Of a stretch of 64,000 bases of DNA, positions 45,825 to 54,863 are shown one piece after another. The translations under genes were made by a program, and so were the position numbers. The notes under the pieces were generated by a model. It had not been told where the DNA came from. It did not search any database and saw only the letters and a list, made by a program, of their open reading frames with translations. The number at the start of each line of letters is the position of its first letter. The first letter of the stretch is position 1. The DNA comes from an uncultured Alistipes sp. (lineage in GTDB: Bacteria; Bacteroidota; Bacteroidia; Bacteroidales; Rikenellaceae): assembly GCA_900539755.1 (NCBI GenBank), contig UQDC01000005.1, positions 62,001-126,000 of the forward strand, in the 5' to 3' direction.

Positions 45825-47258
45825 CTACTTATGATAGAATTTGCGGGGTTTGATCATATTTTCCGGAGAGAGCACGTTATCCAACTCCTCCTGGCTCATC
45901 AGTTTTTTCTCCAAAACCAGTTCGTAGATACCTTTACCGGTCTTGAGAGCTGTTTTGGCCAGTTCAGTCGATGTCTCGTAACCCAAATATGGATTCAAAG
46001 CCGTAACCAATCCGATGCTGTTGTAAACCAGTTTGCGGCACACCTCTTCATTGGCAGTGATGCCTGCCACGCAACGATCACGCAATGTGTTCATGCCATT
46101 GCTCAACAGATCAATGCTTTCAAACAGGCTGTGAACAATAATTGGTTCCATCACGTTCAGCTCCAATTGACCTGCCTCAGCCGCCAAGGTAACGGTCAAG
46201 TCATTGCCAATAACCTTGAATGCTACTTGGTTAACTACTTCAGGGATTACGGGGTTTACTTTACCGGGCATAATGGAAGATCCGGGCTGCATCGGAGGAA
46301 GATTAATCTCGTTGAGACCGGTACGTGGTCCGGATGAGAGCAGGCGCAAGTCGTTGCAGATCTTCGAAAGTTTAACCGCCAATCGTTTCAGAGCCGAAGA
46401 GTTCATGATGAATGCTCCGGTATCGTTGGTTGCCTCGATCATGTTGGTTGCGGCAACGACCGGCAGACCGGTGATCTGACGCAAATACTTAATGCATAAT
46501 GGTGAATAATCGGGATCTGCATTAATACCTGTGCCGATAGCCGTAGCACCCATGTTCACTTCGAGGAAGAGTTTGTAGTTTTGTTCCAGACGCTCAACCT
46601 CTTCAGTTAAATTGGCCGCATAGGCTTCAAACTCTTGTCCGAGGGTCATGGGGACTGCATCCTGCAATTGGGTACGTCCCATTTTGATGATGTGAGCGAA
46701 CTCTGCACCTTTGGCGTGGAATGCCTCTACGAGCCATTTCAACGACGATTCCAGTTTCGAGATGCTGTTGATCAAAGCGATCTTTACAGCAGTAGGGTAG
46801 GCGTCGTTGGTGGATTGTGACATGTTGACATCATTATTCGGGTGGCAATATTTGTATTCACCACGCTGATGTCCCAGTATCTCAAGAGCACGATTGGCAA
46901 TTACCTCATTGGCATTCATGTTGGTTGAGGTACCGGCGCCGCCTTGAACCATATCTACAACGAAATGGTCATCGAGTTTACCAGCGCGCACCTCTTGGCA
47001 AGCCTCAATAATTGCCTGTGCAACCTGACCGTCGATTAATCCCAAATCGCGATTGGCCATTGCCGCAGCCTCTTTGACCATAGCCAATGCTTTGATCAAC
47101 TCGGGGAAAAAGTAGAGTCGCACACGACTAATGTTGAAGTTTTCAATGGCACGCATGGTCTGCACGCCGAAATAAAACTCCACGGGGATCTCTTTATTTC
47201 CCAAAAGATCATGTTCCGTACGGGTTTTGCCTGATAGTTGGCTTCGTGTAATATCCAT
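45825..47258 (-). CDS. aspA: Aspartate ammonia-lyase
   Basis: Converts aspartate to fumarate and ammonia. Aspartase/fumarase superfamily blocks are clear: GGAGTSTNMNANEVIANRA, NNDVNMSQSTNDAYPTA, GRTQLQDAVPMTLGQEF and the catalytic loop GSSIMPGKVNPVIPEVVNQV. The KVNPVIPEVVNQV wording and EIPVEFYFGVQTMRAIENF favour aspartase over class II fumarase. 477 residues. With the class I fumarase at 11.3 kb it can feed the fumarate-reducing branch used by anaerobic Bacteroidales. Single gene between two terminators. Confidence 0.92.
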   Translation of the reverse strand: MDITRSQLSGKTRTEHDLLGNKEIPVEFYFGVQTMRAIENFNISRVRLYFFPELIKALAMVKEAAAMANRDLGLIDGQVAQAIIEACQEVRAGKLDDHFVVDMVQGGAGTSTNMNANEVIANRALEILGHQRGEYKYCHPNNDVNMSQSTNDAYPTAVKIALINSISKLESSLKWLVEAFHAKGAEFAHIIKMGRTQLQDAVPMTLGQEFEAYAANLTEEVERLEQNYKLFLEVNMGATAIGTGINADPDYSPLCIKYLRQITGLPVVAATNMIEATNDTGAFIMNSSALKRLAVKLSKICNDLRLLSSGPRTGLNEINLPPMQPGSSIMPGKVNPVIPEVVNQVAFKVIGNDLTVTLAAEAGQLELNVMEPIIVHSLFESIDLLSNGMNTLRDRCVAGITANEEVCRKLVYNSIGLVTALNPYLGYETSTELAKTALKTGKGIYELVLEKKLMSQEELDNVLSPENMIKPRKFYHK

Positions 47259-47290
47259 AGTGTGGAAGTTATAGAGTTTGATAAGTTAGT

Positions 47291-47332
47291 CCAATAAAAA
47301 ACTACGCGAAATTAATCAATTTCGCGTAGTTT
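47291..47332 (-). terminator. Terminator of pyrF
   Basis: AAACTACGCGAAATT (47299-47313) pairs perfectly with 47318-47332 around a four-base loop; on the minus strand it is followed by a U-rich run. It lies 100 bases beyond the pyrF stop and only 40 before aspA. Confidence 0.8.
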
Positions 47333-47432
47333 CGTAATAAATTTCAACAAAATATCGAGTGAATTTTTTTGTCCTGTTTTGGATCAATTAGCCGACAGTG
47401 CTGAAATGTTTTTTGCGTTCATTATGAGCTGT

Positions 47433-48257
47433 TTAGAGATATTGCTCCAGCAGATCGGCCATTTGAGAGGCCAGTTCAGCTGCTTTTTCACCGGCAGCTT
47501 CAGCAAACCGTTCTCCGTTGTCGGCATAAATGATGCCTCGAGAAGAGTTTACCAACAGGCCGCAACGACGATTCATGCCGAATTTGGCCACCTCTTCGAG
47601 ACTTCCTCCCTGAGCACCGACTCCCGGTACTAACAGGAAATGATCGGGGATCAATTCACGGATGCCTTTCAACATTTTGGCTTTGGTGGCGCCGACGACA
47701 TACATCAAATTATCGGTTGTTCCCCATTCTTTAGAGGCGTCAATCACCTTTTCGTAGAGGTAACCTCCATCCTCCAATGGCAACATTTCAAAATCGGCTG
47801 CACTCGGATTGGACGATAGGGCAACAATAACCGCCCATTTCCCATCGAATTGCAGGAATGGATCGACGGTATCCCGTCCCATGTAGGGTGACAGGGTTAC
47901 TGCATCGAACTGATATTCTGAAAAGAATGCGCGAGCATACATTTTCGAAGTATTACCGATATCGCCACGTTTGGCATCTGCGATTACAAACAGATCGGGA
48001 TATTTCTCACGGATATACTCCAATGTGCGGCGCAAACTAATCATTCCTTTTTCGCCACAATCTTCATAGAAGGCCAGATTGGGTTTATAGCAGACGGCGT
48101 ACTGAGCAGTTGCATCGACAATCGCTTTGTTGAAGGCGAAGAGAGGATCCTCTTCGGCCAACAAGTGGCGTGGTATCTTGTTCATGTCACTATCGAGTCC
48201 TACGCAAAGGAAACTGCGTTTAGCCTTAATCTGTTCAAAAAGCTGATCAGCATTCAT
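47433..48257 (-). CDS. pyrF: Orotidine 5'-phosphate decarboxylase (long form)
   Basis: Last step of UMP synthesis. The catalytic motif is [32 protein letters not shown] opens the barrel, and [15 protein letters not shown] and [15 protein letters not shown] form the phosphate site. At 274 residues it belongs to the long PyrF subgroup (as in mycobacteria and Bacteroidetes), not the 230-residue E. coli form. The start is set at 48257 ([10 protein letters not shown]); an in-frame ATG at 48299 adds 14 residues without similarity. Confidence 0.93.
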   Translation of the reverse strand: MNADQLFEQIKAKRSFLCVGLDSDMNKIPRHLLAEEDPLFAFNKAIVDATAQYAVCYKPNLAFYEDCGEKGMISLRRTLEYIREKYPDLFVIADAKRGDIGNTSKMYARAFFSEYQFDAVTLSPYMGRDTVDPFLQFDGKWAVIVALSSNPSAADFEMLPLEDGGYLYEKVIDASKEWGTTDNLMYVVGATKAKMLKGIRELIPDHFLLVPGVGAQGGSLEEVAKFGMNRRCGLLVNSSRGIIYADNGERFAEAAGEKAAELASQMADLLEQYL

Positions 48258-48506
48258 ATCGATAAGATTTATTATTTCGTACTTAGATCTTTGATCCAAT
48301 CAAAGAAGTTAAAAAAGTGCCTTAGCCTGACGGAAGAAGCGGTAGTATTTGCGGATTGTGATTGCTCGGTTTCAGTATTCCTTCACTGGCCGTACTCTTT
48401 TCTGAGGAATGGATTGTTGAGGTCAGCTCTTGCGCATGGCCGAAAGAGAGCTACTTCCACAATCAACAAAACTGAATACGTGCCGAATGTTATGCTTGGC
48501 AATCCA

Positions 48507-49595
48507 TTAATTCTCTTCGCTGGCACGGAGGCGTTCGGCATTTTCTGCTACTTGCAGTTTGTCGATAATCTCCTGAATATCACCGTCCATAACGGCCGCT
48601 AAATTGTACAGGGTCAGGTTGATTCGGTGATCGGTTACACGTCCCTGAGGATAGTTGTAGGTGCGGATTTTCGCACTGCGGTCACCGGTTGAAACCATGG
48701 TCTTACGTTTCGAGGCAATCTCATCCAAATATTTCTGATACTCCAGGTTGTAAATACGAGTACGCAACTCTTCGAATGCTTTGTCGAAGTTTTTGAGCTG
48801 AGATTTCTGATCCTGGCACTGTACCACAATACCGGTCGGAATGTGGGTCAGACGAATTGCCGAATAGGTTGTATTGACAGACTGACCACCCGGACCTGAC
48901 GCACAGAAGATATCTTTACGGATATCGTTCATATTGATTTCGAGGTCGAACTCTTCAGCCTCGGGCAGTACGGCAACCGACGCAGCCGAGGTGTGCACAC
49001 GGCCCTGGGTTTCGGTTTGAGGTACACGTTGTACACGGTGTACACCCGACTCATATTTAAGTACACCATAGACATGATCGCCCGTTACCTTCATGACAAT
49101 CTCCTTGAAACCACCCGAGCTGCCTTCGCTAGCGCTGTTGATCTCATATTTCCATCCTTTTTTCTCGATGAACTTGGTGTACATGCGGAACAGGTCACCC
49201 GCAAAAATGGCAGCTTCATCACCACCCGTACCTCCACGAATTTCGACGATTGCATTTTTGCTGTCTTGTGGATCTGCAGGAATCAACAACAGTTTGATCT
49301 GCTCCTCCATCTGTGCCAAAGCAGGCTCCAGTTCGGCAACCTCCATGCGGGCCATTTCACGCAACTCCTCATCTTTCTCGTGCGCCAAAATCTCTTTGGC
49401 CTCCTCGAGGTTGTTCAATGCCGTACGATATTTATCGCTTGTCTCAACAATTGGTTGCAGCTCTTTGTACTCTTTATTCAGCGCAACGAATTTTTTGACA
49501 TCGGCAATCACTTCGGGGTCAGTCATCTGCTGCCCAATCTCTTCATATTTGATTTTCAGGCCATCAAGGCGCGTAAGGATCGAATTGTCCGCCAT
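48507..49595 (-). CDS. prfA: Peptide chain release factor 1
   Basis: Recognises UAA and UAG stop codons. The GGQ peptidyl-release motif is in CASGPGGQSVNTTYSAIRLTHIPTG; the preceding IRGGTGGDEAAIFAGDL and HRVQRVPQTETQGRVHTS stretches are class I release-factor landmarks. 362 residues with the start at 49595 (MADNSILTRLDGL). Divergent from the menaquinone/biotin set. No terminator seen in the 249 bases before pyrF. Confidence 0.95.
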   Translation of the reverse strand: MADNSILTRLDGLKIKYEEIGQQMTDPEVIADVKKFVALNKEYKELQPIVETSDKYRTALNNLEEAKEILAHEKDEELREMARMEVAELEPALAQMEEQIKLLLIPADPQDSKNAIVEIRGGTGGDEAAIFAGDLFRMYTKFIEKKGWKYEINSASEGSSGGFKEIVMKVTGDHVYGVLKYESGVHRVQRVPQTETQGRVHTSAASVAVLPEAEEFDLEINMNDIRKDIFCASGPGGQSVNTTYSAIRLTHIPTGIVVQCQDQKSQLKNFDKAFEELRTRIYNLEYQKYLDEIASKRKTMVSTGDRSAKIRTYNYPQGRVTDHRINLTLYNLAAVMDGDIQEIIDKLQVAENAERLRASEEN

Positions 49596-49676
49596 AAGGT
49601 ATACAACTGTTTTTGAATGGACAAAGATAGACATTTTTTTGTTTTTTCGTATCTTGCGCCTCCGATGCAGAGCCTT

Positions 49677-50618
49677 ATGAAAAATACCTTTCTGAAAATA
49701 GCTGGATACCTTTCTGTGGCATTGGGTTTTGCTGGAATATTTCTTCCGCTGCTGCCTACCACTCCGTTTCTGCTGTTGGCATTATGGTGTTTTGCAAGAA
49801 GCTCCACACGGATGGAAAGTTGGTTGCTCAATAATCGACTTTTTGGCCAGTATCTCAAAGATTATGAACGAGGATGCGGTATTCCACGATTTGTCAAGGC
49901 ATCGACCTTGATCTATTTGTGGAGCACCATTCTCTTTAGCATGATCATTTTCACCGAAGCGTGGTGGATTAAAATTTTGCTGTTGGTCATTGCCTTTGGG
50001 GTGTCGATTCATGTTCTGAGCATGAAGACCAAACAACATTTTGGTACGCGCACGTTGGTCCTGATTCCGACCGAACTGGAGGCCAAACCATTTATCGCAT
50101 CGCAGCCCGAAGGGGTAATCGTTGAAACGGTCGGCGTTGGCAGCTATCGCTGCGCCTATAATACTTACCGACTGATGCTTCACTACCGTCCTCAACGGGT
50201 AATTTTAGCTGGATTGGCCGGAGTGTATCCGGGCAGAAAGATTCCGGTTGGGGAAAGTGTATTGGTCAAAACCGAACGTAGTGCAGACATCGGCTCCTTT
50301 CAAGAACAGACCTTTCAGGCAAAATTTGGCGAACAGACTGATTGCCCCTTTATTCCTGACTCGACCAGTTTTCAGCAGGTAGTCAGCAATACGGTCAACG
50401 CAGCTGCCTCACCTTATGTCGATGCAGAGGGAGCAGATATAGAGAACATGGAAGGTAGTGCTTTCTTTCATGTTTGCTTGCAAACCGGCACTCCGTTTTG
50501 GGAGCTTCGCACGATTTCGAATCAGGTCGGAGAACCTTTTGAGCAATGGGATCTGCATGCAGCTACCCAAACTTTGGCACGTGATTTAAATCGCTTGATT
50601 CATGAACTTGAAGCTTAA
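49677..50618 (+). CDS. Fusion of DUF454 (YbaN-like) membrane domain and futalosine hydrolase (MqnB)
   Basis: Two families in one 313-residue chain. Residues 1-115 are a complete DUF454 domain (GYLSVALGFAGIFLPLLPTTPFLLLALWCFARSS, three or four membrane segments, Cys/Arg-rich loop). Residues 125-313 are a nucleosidase of the MqnB type: GLAGVYPGRKIPVGESV, the catalytic IENMEGSAFFHVC and RTISNQVGEP. MqnB removes hypoxanthine from futalosine in the alternative menaquinone route. The next gene, mqnD, overlaps by 17 bases and supports the assignment. I start at 49677 (MKNTFLKIAG); 49665 is possible. The fusion would tie the enzyme to the inner membrane. Confidence 0.85.
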   Translation: MKNTFLKIAGYLSVALGFAGIFLPLLPTTPFLLLALWCFARSSTRMESWLLNNRLFGQYLKDYERGCGIPRFVKASTLIYLWSTILFSMIIFTEAWWIKILLLVIAFGVSIHVLSMKTKQHFGTRTLVLIPTELEAKPFIASQPEGVIVETVGVGSYRCAYNTYRLMLHYRPQRVILAGLAGVYPGRKIPVGESVLVKTERSADIGSFQEQTFQAKFGEQTDCPFIPDSTSFQQVVSNTVNAAASPYVDAEGADIENMEGSAFFHVCLQTGTPFWELRTISNQVGEPFEQWDLHAATQTLARDLNRLIHELEA

Positions 50619-51411
50619 CATATCCACCTGTCCGAACGACACCTTCATGTTTGATGCCATGCTTCACGGTCGCATCGACACCGAAGGGTTGACCTTCGAT
50701 CTGAATTTAGCCGACATCGAGCAGCTCAACCAGGCAGTACTGGAGGATGGCCCTGACATCTCAAAATTGAGCTATGCAGTTGTGCCGCAAATCTGCGACC
50801 ACTATAAAGTTCTCAACAGTGGCAGTGCCTTGGGACGAGGCAATGGTCCTTTGTTGGTCAGCCGACACAAAATTTATCCCGATGAGCTGTACGATGCGCA
50901 GATAGCTATCCCAGGCGTGCATACCACAGCCAACCTGTTGATGAGTCGTATCTATCCTGCTGCTCAAAACAAAAGAGCCTATCTCTTTTCGGATATTGCC
51001 GATGCGGTGATGAGCGGCGAATGTGATGCTGGTGTATTGATTCACGAAGGACGATTCGTCTATCGCAAAATCGGTTTGCAACTGATTGCCGACCTGGGTG
51101 TCGAGTGGGAAAAACTGACCCAGTTACCATTACCTCTTGGTGCCATTGTGGTTTCACGAAACCTCGATTCGGCCACACAACAAAAGATAGATCGGGTATT
51201 GCACCGCAGTGTTGCGTATGCCATGGCTCATCCGGCAGCTTCGGCCGATTTTGTCCACCAGTATGCGCAGGAGTTGGATGAAGAGGTAACTCGCAGCCAT
51301 ATCGAGCTGTTTGTCAATAATTATTCGATCGATTTGGGTGCTGAGGGTCGCAAAGCGGTCACTCAACTGCTCGATATTGACAAAGAGAAAGAGGAGGAGT
51401 TGTTCGTATGA
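50602..51411 (+). CDS. mqnD: 1,4-dihydroxy-6-naphthoate synthase
   Basis: Converts cyclic dehypoxanthinyl futalosine to 1,4-dihydroxy-6-naphthoate in the futalosine pathway. Periplasmic-binding-protein-like fold with the opening LKLNISTCPNDTFMFDAMLHGRID and later ALGRGNGPLLVSR, IAIPGVHTTANLL and AGVLIHEGRFVY, the family's catalytic region containing His. 269 residues, no signal peptide, so it acts in the cytoplasm. It overlaps the MqnB fusion by 17 bases and bioF by four (ATGA), implying one transcript. Confidence 0.92.
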   Translation: MNLKLNISTCPNDTFMFDAMLHGRIDTEGLTFDLNLADIEQLNQAVLEDGPDISKLSYAVVPQICDHYKVLNSGSALGRGNGPLLVSRHKIYPDELYDAQIAIPGVHTTANLLMSRIYPAAQNKRAYLFSDIADAVMSGECDAGVLIHEGRFVYRKIGLQLIADLGVEWEKLTQLPLPLGAIVVSRNLDSATQQKIDRVLHRSVAYAMAHPAASADFVHQYAQELDEEVTRSHIELFVNNYSIDLGAEGRKAVTQLLDIDKEKEEELFV

Positions 51412-52523
51412 TGCAGGAGATTCTATCTCGGCTGGAGTCCGAAAACAACCTCCGTACCCTGCCTGATCTCAATCCACAGGGCCTCTACCTCGAACATGAC
51501 GGCAAGCGTTATCTCAACCTCTCGTCAAACGACTATCTCGGCATTTCGTGTCGGAGCTTGCACCGCGATTTCATGCGCGAAGTTTGTAATAGCGACGAGT
51601 TTCTGCTCAGCAACCCCTCTTCACGCTTGATTACCGGCAATAGTCCTGATTACACTCGCTTGGAACAGACCCTCTCCAACCTATACGGAGGGAAAGCCGC
51701 TTTAGTGTTAGGCTGCGGCTACATGGTTAATTCCGGCATCCTGCCTGCCATCACCGACAAGGGAGATTTGATTCTGGCAGACAAACTGATCCACGCCAGT
51801 CTGATCGACGGGCTGCGGCTCTGTCAGGCCGAATGGCAGCGGTTCAACCACAACGATATGGAGCACCTCGAACGGTTGTTGAAACGGTATAGAGCTAACT
51901 ACCGTCAGGTTTGGGTGGTTACCGAATCCATCTTCAGTATGGATGGAGATCGGGCGCCGCTTCGTCAGTTGCAACAACTCAAAGAGCAATACGATCTGAA
52001 ACTCTATTTGGATGAGGCACACGCTTTCGGGGTATGTGGGCCGGACGGACGGGGTTTGGCTGCTGAAGAGGGTGTCGATTGCGACATCATGATCGCCACT
52101 TTGGGTAAGGCGATTGCTTCGCAGGGGGCATTTGTGGTGACCGATTCACTGACCCGAGACTTTTTGGTCAACCGCATGCGCACCTTGATCTTCTCCACCG
52201 CACTTCCCCCCATCTTATTAAGATGGTCTGAATATGTTATCAGCCGTCTGCCGCAGATGGAAGATTGGCGTCAACACCTTCGGGATTTGTCCCGACTGTT
52301 GACCGGAGATACCTCCTCGACTCACATCATTCCGATCATGGCCGGAGAGAACCGACGAGCCATCGAGATGAGTGAACGTTTCCGGGAGTCCGGCTTCTGG
52401 GTCATGCCGATCCGAACCCCGACCGTACCGCAAGGCAAGGCGCGTGTACGCGTCTCATTACATGCAGCCCTGCCCGATGAAGCTATTGTAAAATTCAAAG
52501 AGGTATGGAACAGCATTGGATAA
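51408..52523 (+). CDS. bioF: 8-amino-7-oxononanoate synthase
   Basis: PLP enzyme that joins pimeloyl-ACP (or -CoA) and alanine. Alpha-oxoamine synthase motifs: LSSNDYLGIS, SSRLITGNSPDYTRLEQTL, TESIFSMDGDRAPL, LYLDEAHAFGVCGPDGRGLA and the PLP lysine in IATLGKAIASQGAF. 371 residues. The family includes serine palmitoyltransferase and Kbl, but the following bioG and bioC genes support BioF. Start overlaps mqnD; the 3' end overlaps bioG by 19 bases. Confidence 0.92.
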   Translation: MMQEILSRLESENNLRTLPDLNPQGLYLEHDGKRYLNLSSNDYLGISCRSLHRDFMREVCNSDEFLLSNPSSRLITGNSPDYTRLEQTLSNLYGGKAALVLGCGYMVNSGILPAITDKGDLILADKLIHASLIDGLRLCQAEWQRFNHNDMEHLERLLKRYRANYRQVWVVTESIFSMDGDRAPLRQLQQLKEQYDLKLYLDEAHAFGVCGPDGRGLAAEEGVDCDIMIATLGKAIASQGAFVVTDSLTRDFLVNRMRTLIFSTALPPILLRWSEYVISRLPQMEDWRQHLRDLSRLLTGDTSSTHIIPIMAGENRRAIEMSERFRESGFWVMPIRTPTVPQGKARVRVSLHAALPDEAIVKFKEVWNSIG

Positions 52524-53191
52524 CCCGCGAAGAGAATCGAGATCTGATTATTTACGCTTTAGGGTGGGGGGGCGACTACCATCTTGTCGATCACATCCGT
52601 CCAGAAGGGTATGATTTGCTCTGCACATACGACTACCGAACAATCAGTCCGGTTTCTCCAGAGAGTGTAGCCCGTTACAGGCGAATCTATTTGTTTGCCT
52701 GGTCATTTGGTGTGTGGGTGTCTGAGCTGATCTTCAGGGGAATCACGTTTTACCGGACCGTCGCCATGAACGGTACCCCGCTTCCCATTAACAACCGTTA
52801 CGGTATCCCTGCCAAAGCCTTCACCGTCACATTGAAAGGGATGGAACGGGCCGGTTGTGACACCTTTAATCGTCGCACTTTCGGTAATAGTTACAATCGG
52901 CTTGCCGACTGGCTTGAATGCCGTCCCTTCGCAGAGAAGTATGACGAATTGCAAAAACTGTATGGCGCTTCGACCAAAGCCTATAGCCCTACCATTCGCT
53001 GGAGTCATGCCATCATCGGCGAAGCGGATGTCATTTTTCCGCCGGCCAATGTGAAGGCGTATTGGGACGACGAATCACCGGCTACTGAAGTACAGCTCGT
53101 TCCCGAAATGCCGCATTATCCCTATGCTGATCCTGAAATCGTATTGTCCCAATTGTCGGCCGATACGCTATCGAAATTACGCCATGAGTGA
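52505..53191 (+). CDS. bioG: Pimeloyl-ACP methyl ester esterase, BioG (DUF452) type
   Basis: Alpha/beta hydrolase of 228 residues that would free pimeloyl-ACP from its methyl ester, the job BioH does in E. coli. It shows the DUF452 hallmarks: ALGWGGDYHL near the start, the TYDYR strand, the nucleophile elbow FAWSFGVWVSE and the late MPHYPY with the probable catalytic His. It lies between bioF and bioC and overlaps both, which supports the role. Confidence 0.87.
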   Translation: MEQHWITREENRDLIIYALGWGGDYHLVDHIRPEGYDLLCTYDYRTISPVSPESVARYRRIYLFAWSFGVWVSELIFRGITFYRTVAMNGTPLPINNRYGIPAKAFTVTLKGMERAGCDTFNRRTFGNSYNRLADWLECRPFAEKYDELQKLYGASTKAYSPTIRWSHAIIGEADVIFPPANVKAYWDDESPATEVQLVPEMPHYPYADPEIVLSQLSADTLSKLRHE

Positions 53192-53951
53192 CAAAGATCT
53201 GCTGAGAAATCGTTTTGCAGCCAACCTGCACAGTTATAATTCGCTGGCTATCGTTCAGCAGCAAATTTGTGATGAGTTGGCAAATATGCTCTCGGCCCAC
53301 ATTGAGCCGAAGCACATTGCACGCGGTTTGGAGATCGGAACCGGTACCGGATTTCTCACTCGCCGATTACTTGAGCTTTGCCCCCATGCTACATGGGCCT
53401 TAAATGATCTGGTGGAGGGCTCGGCTAATTTTTTGGAAGCCTATACTCGCAATCATGCAATTCGTTTCCAATGGGGTGATGCGGAAGATCTGGCACAGTT
53501 CTCCGATAGACCGTATGATCTGATCGCCACAGCATCGACTGTACAGTGGTTCGATCATTTGCCTATATTTATTAAATCTCTTCCTGAACTGCTTTCAGAG
53601 ACGGGGGTGATCGCTTTGAGCACTTTCGGTCCGGACAATTTTATTGAGATCAGAACCACCACCGGAGACGGTTTGGATTACTATACGGCTGACGAACTGT
53701 CCAAACTGTTTCAACAGGCTGGATTGACTATTTTGGAGTGCAAAGAGTACATTCGTCAATTAAATTTCGATTCGCCTACTGCCGTACTGCGCCACATCAA
53801 AGCGACCGGGGTCAATGCGATCCACAAAAGTCGTTGGACTCCACGTCGCCTGACACAGTTTGAGACCGATTATCGCACCCAATACTCAACCCCCACTGGT
53901 GAGGTTACCATTACTTATCATCCGATTCTGATCGTAGCACAAAAATCTTAA
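53184..53951 (+). CDS. bioC: Malonyl-ACP O-methyltransferase
   Basis: SAM-dependent enzyme that methylates malonyl-ACP to start pimelate synthesis through the fatty-acid cycle. SAM motif LEIGTGTGFLTRRLLE, NDLVEG and DLIATASTVQWFDHLP are typical BioC features. The frame is open from 53124, but the family start is MSDKDLLRNRFAANLHSYN at 53184 (255 residues), overlapping bioG by eight bases. Last gene of the menaquinone/biotin set; bioA, bioD and bioB are not in this window. Confidence 0.9.
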   Translation: MSDKDLLRNRFAANLHSYNSLAIVQQQICDELANMLSAHIEPKHIARGLEIGTGTGFLTRRLLELCPHATWALNDLVEGSANFLEAYTRNHAIRFQWGDAEDLAQFSDRPYDLIATASTVQWFDHLPIFIKSLPELLSETGVIALSTFGPDNFIEIRTTTGDGLDYYTADELSKLFQQAGLTILECKEYIRQLNFDSPTAVLRHIKATGVNAIHKSRWTPRRLTQFETDYRTQYSTPTGEVTITYHPILIVAQKS

Positions 53952-54390
53952 CAACAAACAGTAAAATAGAGAAGTCTGCTTCTCTTAAAAGACCTTTTAA
54001 TCTTTTGTTGCATAGGTACAGATGCCATGCGGCTTGTGATCTGGAATGTCTGTTGACATCATGAATCAAAAGCGATATATTGCTTTGCACTGTCATCCAA
54101 CAAGGGGCTATGAAAGAGTAGAGGCGGGGCTGTTTGTTTCGTGTATTCTTCCATCTGGGATTATCTTTACCGCTACTCACTCAGCGTTTAGGTAATCAAA
54201 AAACGTAGCGGGAAGCGCGATTGTTGTTTATTCAAATAATTACGGAATCTGAAACTGTTATATTGAAATAGACCGTTGCTCGTACCTCCTTGTTTTATGG
54301 AGGTGACGACCTTTGCCTTACTTCAAAATCAATAAAAATATCTGAAACGATCTGGAAGAGCTCCCCAGTCAATAAAAGATTCAAAAAATA
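53952..54390. other. Non-coding gap between bioC and rnpB
   Basis: About 440 bases. A weak hairpin (AGAGAAG at 53968-53974 with CTTCTCT at 53979-53985) just past bioC may be its terminator. A U-rich minus-strand flank of rnpB lies at the right end. Nothing else recognised. Confidence 0.4.
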
Positions 54391-54760
54391 CACAGCAGGA
54401 TGTATAAGCCGGGTTCTGTACCTACAAGAAGGTCTCTGCCATTTATCTAGGCCGACGGTCACCCGCACGACTCATCAGCAACCTACCCCCCGACATCGGA
54501 CGAGCAATCCTACTGCGTCGGTATACATGGTCTTGCAACCCGTCAGGCGTACGGCCAAAGTGTGTCGCCACACCCGCGGTGGGCTCTTACCCCGCCTTTT
54601 CACCCTTACCGAAATTGCGAGCAATTCCGGCGGTTATTTTCTGTTACACTACTATTCCCTTACGGAAATCTTCCCGTTAGGAAGGACGGTGCTCTGTGTT
54701 GCCCGGACTTTCCTCCCCCTCCGAACAGACGGAGGCAGCGGCAGAGCCATCCTGCTGTGC
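54391..54760 (-). ncRNA. rnpB: RNase P RNA, bacterial type A
   Basis: On the minus strand the conserved segments appear in order: GAGGAAAGTCCGGGC near the 5' end, GGGTGAAAAGG, then AGAACCCGGCTTA near the 3' end. The ends (54748-54759 and 54391-54402) pair over 12 perfect base pairs as helix P1. A TACCTTTG -7 box lies just upstream and a run of U follows P1. This RNA is the catalytic part of the enzyme that trims tRNA 5' ends. The ends are estimated from P1. Confidence 0.95.
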
Positions 54761-54764
54761 GGGG

Positions 54765-54772
54765 CAAAGGTA
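54765..54772 (-). promoter_or_regulatory. -7 box of the rnpB promoter
   Basis: TACCTTTG on the minus strand, five bases before the predicted 5' end of the RNA, the spacing expected for a -7 element. Confidence 0.6.
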
Positions 54773-54816
54773 AGCAACAATCGGCAGACAACCATACGCA
54801 ATAACCATTTTATTGT

Positions 54817-54824
54817 TACTTTTG
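54817..54824 (+). promoter_or_regulatory. -7 box of the queA promoter
   Basis: TACTTTTG fits TAnnTTTG, 40 bases before the GTG at 54864. A second match (TATTTTTG, 54872-54879) lies between the alternative start codons. Confidence 0.4.
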
Positions 54825-54863
54825 CGCTTGCCGCAACTCTGATTAGGAGAAGATAACGGCAAG

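Noticed and set aside
45756..46337. 193-codon plus-strand open frame
   Set aside because: Antisense to aspA, beginning at the aspA terminator; the aspA reading is clearly conserved.
45825..47258. Class II fumarase as an alternative call for aspA
   Set aside because: The catalytic loop and N-terminal wording match aspartase better, and a class I fumarase is already present.
48165..48602. 145-codon plus-strand open frame between pyrF and prfA
   Set aside because: It overlaps the ends of both convincing minus-strand genes and has no recognisable motif.
54290..54856. 188-codon plus-strand open frame
   Set aside because: It runs antisense through the whole RNase P RNA gene and its composition reflects that RNA, not a protein.
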